Positions 59,890 through 64,000 of a stretch of DNA of 64,000 nucleotides are shown one piece after another. This stretch comes from Pedobacter sp. PLR (GTDB lineage Bacteria > Bacteroidota > Bacteroidia > Sphingobacteriales > Sphingobacteriaceae), in assembly GCF_026239675.1 (NCBI RefSeq), contig NZ_JAPIVQ010000002.1, forward strand, positions 372,001 to 436,000, in the 5' to 3' direction. The notes beneath the pieces were generated by a model that worked only from the letters and a program-made list of their open reading frames with translations, made no database searches and had not been told where the DNA came from. The translations under genes were made by a program, and so were the position numbers. Within the stretch, counting starts at the first letter, position 1. Each line of letters opens with the position of its first letter.

Positions 59890-62800
59890 TTATTGTGCCG
59901 GGAAGAAAGGAGAGAATCTTGATTCTAACAGATTAAATTTATCCGTTAAATCCTTGCTTAGTTTTGTTTGCTTGTTCTCGGCAGTAGTTCTGGCCATAGA
60001 GTTCAGGAAGGATAGACCTAACTGCACATTTTGCCCGCCTACAAACCTTCCTTTGCTTTCAGAAACATCAGCCAGGTAAGTCAGTTCTTTCAGGATGTAA
60101 TCTGCTGATTTTTCGATCAGTGCATTTGCTCTTTTCGCATCATCCAGTTGGTACAGGTTTTCTGCCATGAAGTAAGCCCCCATCATAGAACGCATGCCAT
60201 AGAATCTCTCCGGCATGACTTCAAAATAACGAGCCACTACTTTCTGTGCATCTTCTTTTTTACCTTCTTTCAATAATCCGCTGATGGTATTGTTGAATAC
60301 ATTGGTAAAGATGGAAATATCATCCGCAGATTGTGGATCAAGGTATTTAGCATTCTTCACGTTACCCCATACAAATTTGTTCATCACATTGTTGTATAGT
60401 ACCGGCGTATTGATCAGTTCATTTCTTGAAACCGCAGTATCTGCTTTTAAAGGCATTAAATGTAAAGCTAAGCCTTCATTGTAAAGATACTTGTCAAGGC
60501 CGTTATATTGCTCTGAAGGCACTGTGCTTGCGAAATAGATAGGTCTTTTCCAGTTGTTATGAACCAGGATGTCAAACATAGCCAGTGTACCTTTCGTTAC
60601 ATAGCTTTTGTTGAATGTCCATTCTAATGCAGGAGCGATTTTGGCAGAATCAGCAGCGCTAACCACACCGTTTTTAATCACTGCTTCTTTATCTACCGTA
60701 ATCTTAAAGTTCTTGGTAGGAATGAAGTTTACTTTTCTACCATCGTTTAACGGCAGTTTATCTTCACTGTTTTCAGAAAGTAACAGCTCCACAATGTTCT
60801 TCAGTTCGATATTACCTGCGATATCCGCATTTTGGTAATACATCACGTCTCTAACGCCCTGAACATACTGTGATTCGTTCATAGTGATCGGAAGTGGCTC
60901 AGATTCGTTCATTTTACGTTTCATACCATTGATGTACCAATCCGTATCAAACAAACTCAGGTTGACTAATCTAATGTCAGGTCTGATGTTTTCCACCTCT
61001 TGTGCATACCATAGTGGATAAGTATCATTATCACCATAAGTAAAGAGGATGGCATTTGGTGCACAGGATTCCAGGTAATCGACTGCAATATCATGGGCAA
61101 CCATTTTAGTAGAACGATCATGATCATCCCATCCCTGGGCAGCCATAATTACTGGTGCGGCAAATAAGCCGGCAACAGTTGCTAAAACAGCACCGGTAGC
61201 CGGGTTAATCTTTTTAAATACCCATTCACGCAGGGCGAGGACACCGAATCCGACCCAGATGGCAAAGGCATAGAAGGATCCCGCATAAGCGTAATCACGT
61301 TCCCTTGGCTCCATCGGTTTCTGATTCAGGTACAACACAATGGCCATACCGGTAAAGAAGAAAAGTAAGGCTACAATTCCTGCATCTTTCTGGTTTCTTT
61401 TGAAATGCCAGATCGCACCTGCCATACCTAATAAGAACGGCAGGAAGAAGAAACGGTTGTAAGCATTGCTGTCTACAATAGAAGGAGGCAGGTTTTTCTG
61501 ACTACCAAGGCGTAGGGCATCAATTGCTTTGATACCACTTAACCACTGGCCTTCGTAAATACTACCTTGTCCCTGGTCATCATTCTGTCTACCTACAAAA
61601 TTCCACAGGAAGTACCTCATGTACATTTGTCCGGTTTGGTACGACAACAGGAAGCCGATATTGTCAATCAAACTTGGGAAGTGATCATCACTAAAGCCCA
61701 TCATGTCTTTATAGTAAGCCACATGACCAGCATCATCACTGTACATGCGTGGGAAAGGTGTGATTCTATCGTATTCATAGTCCGATTTTTTACCGGCTAC
61801 TTCATACTTATCTGCACCTTTTCTGTATAATGTTTTTCCTTCTACCGTGTTAACCGGCTGTGAGTTATAGTTAGGGCCGAATAATAAAGGTCTGTCGCCA
61901 TATTGCTCCCTGTTCAGGTAACCTAAGAAAGAGAATACGTTATCCGGTGCACTGTTATTTAAGTTAGGATTTGCTTTTGCACGGATGATGATCATCGAGA
62001 AGGAGCTGTATCCAAAAAGGATTAGTACTGCAGAAAGTAAGGCCAGGTTAAGGACCTTTTTCTCGTGTTTAATGGAATATCTGATTCCCCAGACAAACCC
62101 ACCAATCAGCAGAATGGCGAAGAAAAGAACACCGGTTCCAAAGCCCATTCCTAAGGTATTCACGAAGAATAAATCGAAATAAGCACCAAATGAAACCACG
62201 TATTGAATAATTCCATATTGAATTACGGCAAGAATCAGGATTCCTACCAGACCAGCCTTAATGGTTCCGGCGGTAGTTGGGTTTTTAGTTTTCTTGAAAT
62301 AATAAACAAAGGCGATTGCCGGAATGGTTAGTAAGTTTAAAAGGTGAATCCCGATGGATAAACCCATGATATAAGCGATAAACAACAACCAACGGTCTGC
62401 ACGAGGCTCATCGGCAACGGCTTCCCATTTTAAGATGGCCCAGAATACGATGGCTGTAAACAGCGAAGAAAGTGCATATACTTCAGATTCTACTGCTGAG
62501 AACCAGAAACTGTCAGAGAAGGTATAAGCTAAAGCACCTACTACACCTGCACCCATAATGGAGATCAGGTTATATTTACTTACTTCTTCATTTTCTTTAA
62601 CCAGTACTTTTTTCGCTAGCGCGGTGATGGTCCAGAATAAGAACAGGATGGTTGCAGCACTGGCGATGGCAGAGCCTACATTCATAAAGTAAGCGACTTT
62701 AGTCAGATCACCAAATGCAAAAAGGGAGAAGAACCGCTGTATCATTAAGAATAAGGGGGCTCCCGGTTGGTGTACTACCTGCATTTTTAAGGCTGAGGCG

Positions 62801-62916
62801 ATAAATTCACCGCAATCCCAAAAGCTCACTGAGGGTTCTAATGTTAGAATGTACGTCACTGCAGCGATCAGAAAACAAAGCCAGCCGGTAAGGTTGTTGA
62901 TTTTTGAATAATTCAT
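59890..62916 (-). CDS. DUF2723 membrane protein (GT117-like)
   Basis: A 1,008-residue multi-pass protein. The DUF2723 start is clear: INNLTGWLCFLIAAVTYILTLEPSVSFWDCGEFIASALKMQVVHQPGAPLF in outline, with the Asp/Glu of FWDCGEFI facing the outside as in O-mannosyltransferase-like GT-C enzymes. About 12-13 helices follow up to residue ~600 (for example GFGVLALREWVF), then a long soluble part (about 610-1008) with helical repeats near the end (FNNTISGLLKEGKKEDAQKVVARYFE). The sugar donor is probably lipid-linked and the target unknown. The 473-base gap before it shows no clear promoter. Confidence 0.87.
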   Translation of the reverse strand: MNYSKINNLTGWLCFLIAAVTYILTLEPSVSFWDCGEFIASALKMQVVHQPGAPLFLMIQRFFSLFAFGDLTKVAYFMNVGSAIASAATILFLFWTITALAKKVLVKENEEVSKYNLISIMGAGVVGALAYTFSDSFWFSAVESEVYALSSLFTAIVFWAILKWEAVADEPRADRWLLFIAYIMGLSIGIHLLNLLTIPAIAFVYYFKKTKNPTTAGTIKAGLVGILILAVIQYGIIQYVVSFGAYFDLFFVNTLGMGFGTGVLFFAILLIGGFVWGIRYSIKHEKKVLNLALLSAVLILFGYSSFSMIIIRAKANPNLNNSAPDNVFSFLGYLNREQYGDRPLLFGPNYNSQPVNTVEGKTLYRKGADKYEVAGKKSDYEYDRITPFPRMYSDDAGHVAYYKDMMGFSDDHFPSLIDNIGFLLSYQTGQMYMRYFLWNFVGRQNDDQGQGSIYEGQWLSGIKAIDALRLGSQKNLPPSIVDSNAYNRFFFLPFLLGMAGAIWHFKRNQKDAGIVALLFFFTGMAIVLYLNQKPMEPRERDYAYAGSFYAFAIWVGFGVLALREWVFKKINPATGAVLATVAGLFAAPVIMAAQGWDDHDRSTKMVAHDIAVDYLESCAPNAILFTYGDNDTYPLWYAQEVENIRPDIRLVNLSLFDTDWYINGMKRKMNESEPLPITMNESQYVQGVRDVMYYQNADIAGNIELKNIVELLLSENSEDKLPLNDGRKVNFIPTKNFKITVDKEAVIKNGVVSAADSAKIAPALEWTFNKSYVTKGTLAMFDILVHNNWKRPIYFASTVPSEQYNGLDKYLYNEGLALHLMPLKADTAVSRNELINTPVLYNNVMNKFVWGNVKNAKYLDPQSADDISIFTNVFNNTISGLLKEGKKEDAQKVVARYFEVMPERFYGMRSMMGAYFMAENLYQLDDAKRANALIEKSADYILKELTYLADVSESKGRFVGGQNVQLGLSFLNSMARTTAENKQTKLSKDLTDKFNLLESRFSPFFPAQ

Positions 62917-63308
62917 TTCTTAATTAAATAGTTATTAAAGTCGCGCTAATTAAATGCAGCCGAAAATAAAGAATAAGATTGATAAACTAACAAAGTAAGG
63001 GGGAGTTTAACAAATTTAACACCTCCATATAGCGCTTCTTTTCCCTTTTTATAATCGGGGCTGACCAATTATCCCGGTTTTTGGGAGCTCCATATCCCTG
63101 GATTTTGCCCCATTTCAAATTATTTTAAAATATTTTAATCTTGCCTGAGGTATAAATGCAGGTGCTTTTTCAGGAAATCCGGACAGGCCTGATTTTTTTT
63201 GAAAAAAAAGTGATTTTTTTTATCCGGAGCAACTTCCTCATTTTAAATAGTTTATTTCCTTTCTGAATCCTAAGTGCAATCTTTTTTAAACTTTTTTTGC
63301 GACAGGAC
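62917..63308. other. gap between the DUF2723 gene and the tRNA-Gln promoter
   Basis: The stretch is A+T-rich with runs of T and A. I see no convincing gene. A weak -7-like TAATCTTG (63136-63143) precedes a 36-codon frame at 63156 that I did not accept. A minus-strand promoter for the DUF2723 gene should lie near 62960-62995 but does not match the consensus well. Confidence 0.35.
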
Positions 63309-63338
63309 TTGCAGATATCAAAAATGTGCGTACATTTG
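63309..63338 (+). promoter_or_regulatory. promoter of tRNA-Gln
   Basis: TTG (63309-63311), 19 bases, TACATTTG (63331-63338): a full Bacteroidota promoter about 50 bases before the tRNA. Confidence 0.75.
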
Positions 63339-63389
63339 CATTCGATTTCACAGCAACAATTATCCGCTTCGAAATTAAGATTGAAAGAT

Positions 63390-63460
63390 TGCCCGATAGT
63401 ATAAAGGTAGTACAACGGTTTTTGGTACCGTTTGTCTAGGTTCGAATCCTGGTCGGGCAA
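63390..63460 (+). tRNA. tRNA-Gln (anticodon TTG)
   Basis: The 71-base gene folds into a cloverleaf. Acceptor TGCCCGA pairs with TCGGGCA, the discriminator is A, and no CCA is encoded. The anticodon stem ACGGT/ACCGT carries loop TTTTGGT, which places TTG at positions 34-36 and reads CAA. The T arm is CTAGG-TTCGAAT-CCTGG. A terminator hairpin follows 10 bases later. Confidence 0.96.
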
Positions 63461-63470
63461 CAAAACATAT

Positions 63471-63506
63471 TCGGATTGTGGTTCATTTCACAATCCGATT
63501 TTTTTT
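63471..63506 (+). terminator. terminator of tRNA-Gln
   Basis: TCGGATTGTG (63471-63480), loop of 8, CACAATCCGA (63489-63498), followed by eight T. Confidence 0.92.
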
Positions 63507-63531
63507 AACCAGCATTGATACACCTCTAATC

Positions 63532-64000
63532 ATGCCATTGCAGTTTAATCCAGTTAAACTTTTTGCCGGAACAGGTACAAAAGACTTAGCAATCAAAATT
63601 GCCGACAGCTACGGCAAACCTTTAGGTGACGTCACCTTGAACAGGTTTAGCGACGGCGAATTCCAACCTTCTTACGATGAAACAGTACGCGGTTGCGATG
63701 TCTTCATCATCAATTCTACTTACCAGCCAAATGATAACTTAATGGAGTTGTTGTTAATGATTGATGCTGCTAAACGCGCATCTGCTCATTACATCACTGC
63801 GGTAGTTCCTTATTACGGTTTGGCAAGACAGGATAGAAAAGATAAGCCACGTGTTGCGATTGGTGCCAAATTGGTTGCCAACCTGTTGAAATCGGCAGGT
63901 ATCCACAGAATCATGACCATGGACCTTCATGCTGCTCAGATTCAAGGTTTCTTCGATATCCCTGTAGATCATTTAGATGGATCAGTGATTTTCGTGCCTT
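63532..64000 (+). CDS. prs: ribose-phosphate pyrophosphokinase, N-terminal part
   Basis: The first 156 codons of PRPP synthase, which makes phosphoribosyl pyrophosphate for purine, pyrimidine, NAD, His and Trp synthesis. The frame starts at the ATG at 63532 ([20 protein letters not shown]) and is open to the right edge. Visible are [22 protein letters not shown], the nucleotide-binding [14 protein letters not shown] and [18 protein letters not shown], all standard for class I enzymes. It begins 26 bases after the tRNA terminator. Confidence 0.96.
   Translation, partial: MPLQFNPVKLFAGTGTKDLAIKIADSYGKPLGDVTLNRFSDGEFQPSYDETVRGCDVFIINSTYQPNDNLMELLLMIDAAKRASAHYITAVVPYYGLARQDRKDKPRVAIGAKLVANLLKSAGIHRIMTMDLHAAQIQGFFDIPVDHLDGSVIFVP

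Noticed and set aside
63156..63266. 36-codon plus-strand frame (MQVLFQEIRTGLIFFEKKV...) behind a TAATCTTG box
   Set aside because: Made mostly of poly-T/poly-A codons, no ribosome site, no -33 element, and no recognisable feature in the peptide.
63170..63463. 97-residue minus-strand frame starting [20 protein letters not shown]
   Set aside because: It runs antisense through tRNA-Gln; such peptides are a well-known false call from tRNA complements.
1..64000. Mobile elements, integrases, prophage or transfer genes
   Set aside because: None of the frames looks like a transposase, recombinase or phage protein, and no terminal repeats or target duplications were seen.

Overview
This window is chromosomal DNA from a member of the phylum Bacteroidota, most likely a Pedobacter-like Sphingobacteriaceae. 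The reasons are two SusC/SusD outer-membrane pairs, lipoprotein signal peptides of the Bacteroidota type, promoters of the form TTG-N19/20-TAnnTTTG, weak Shine-Dalgarno sequences, bacillithiol genes, a DUF2723 protein and moderate G+C. I see no insertion sequence, prophage, integrase or CRISPR array. The ends cut through tilS (left) and prs (right).

Layout. 1-7.6 kb: tilS end, a small membrane protein, bshA (bacillithiol synthesis), a lactonase-like lipoprotein, an RNA pseudouridine synthase with a 15-copy repeat tail, a lytic transglycosylase and a flavin/2Fe-2S reductase. 7.7-20 kb: uvrA, nnrD, an ECF sigma/anti-sigma pair, lipA, osmC, ytxJ, a tiny lipoprotein, ribH, a TPR membrane protein, recF-dciA, a 59-residue membrane protein, an FKBP isomerase and ndk. 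20-30 kb: nrnA, a second FKBP isomerase, tatD, ansA, a persulfide-dioxygenase-like/rhodanese fusion with ypdA, an alpha/beta hydrolase, a polyprenyl synthetase and an M28 peptidase. 30-33 kb: creD and a winged-helix regulator/membrane-protein operon, each preceded by the same 19-bp palindrome, then a PhoU-like DUF47 protein. 33-41.6 kb: a DeoR/GlpR-type repressor divergent from a SusC-SusD-metallophosphoesterase-GDPD operon that looks built to harvest phosphodiesters. 41.8-43 kb: a fatty acid desaturase. 43-58.6 kb: a complete malto-oligosaccharide locus (LacI regulator, SusC, SusD, SusE-like, two GH13 enzymes, beta-phosphoglucomutase, GH65 maltose phosphorylase, MFS permease) with a strong LacI-type operator at 44481-44508. 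58.7-64 kb: accA, a large DUF2723 membrane protein, tRNA-Gln and prs.

How genes work together. The maltose locus should bind and import malto-oligosaccharides, cut them to maltose, cleave maltose with phosphate to glucose and beta-glucose-1-phosphate, and convert that to glucose-6-phosphate. Four separate loci (bshA, ytxJ, the MBL-rhodanese gene, ypdA) belong to one low-molecular-weight thiol economy based on bacillithiol. The phosphodiester locus would release glycerol-3-phosphate outside the cytoplasm, which fits a GlpR-like repressor next to it.

The points most worth following are the repeated operator around creD, the SusCD-phosphodiesterase locus with its GlpR-like regulator, the start codon of the ECF sigma factor held inside a perfect inverted repeat, the 15-copy basic repeat on the pseudouridine synthase, and two small genes below 60 residues. 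Everything rests on reading the sequence; no similarity search was run.
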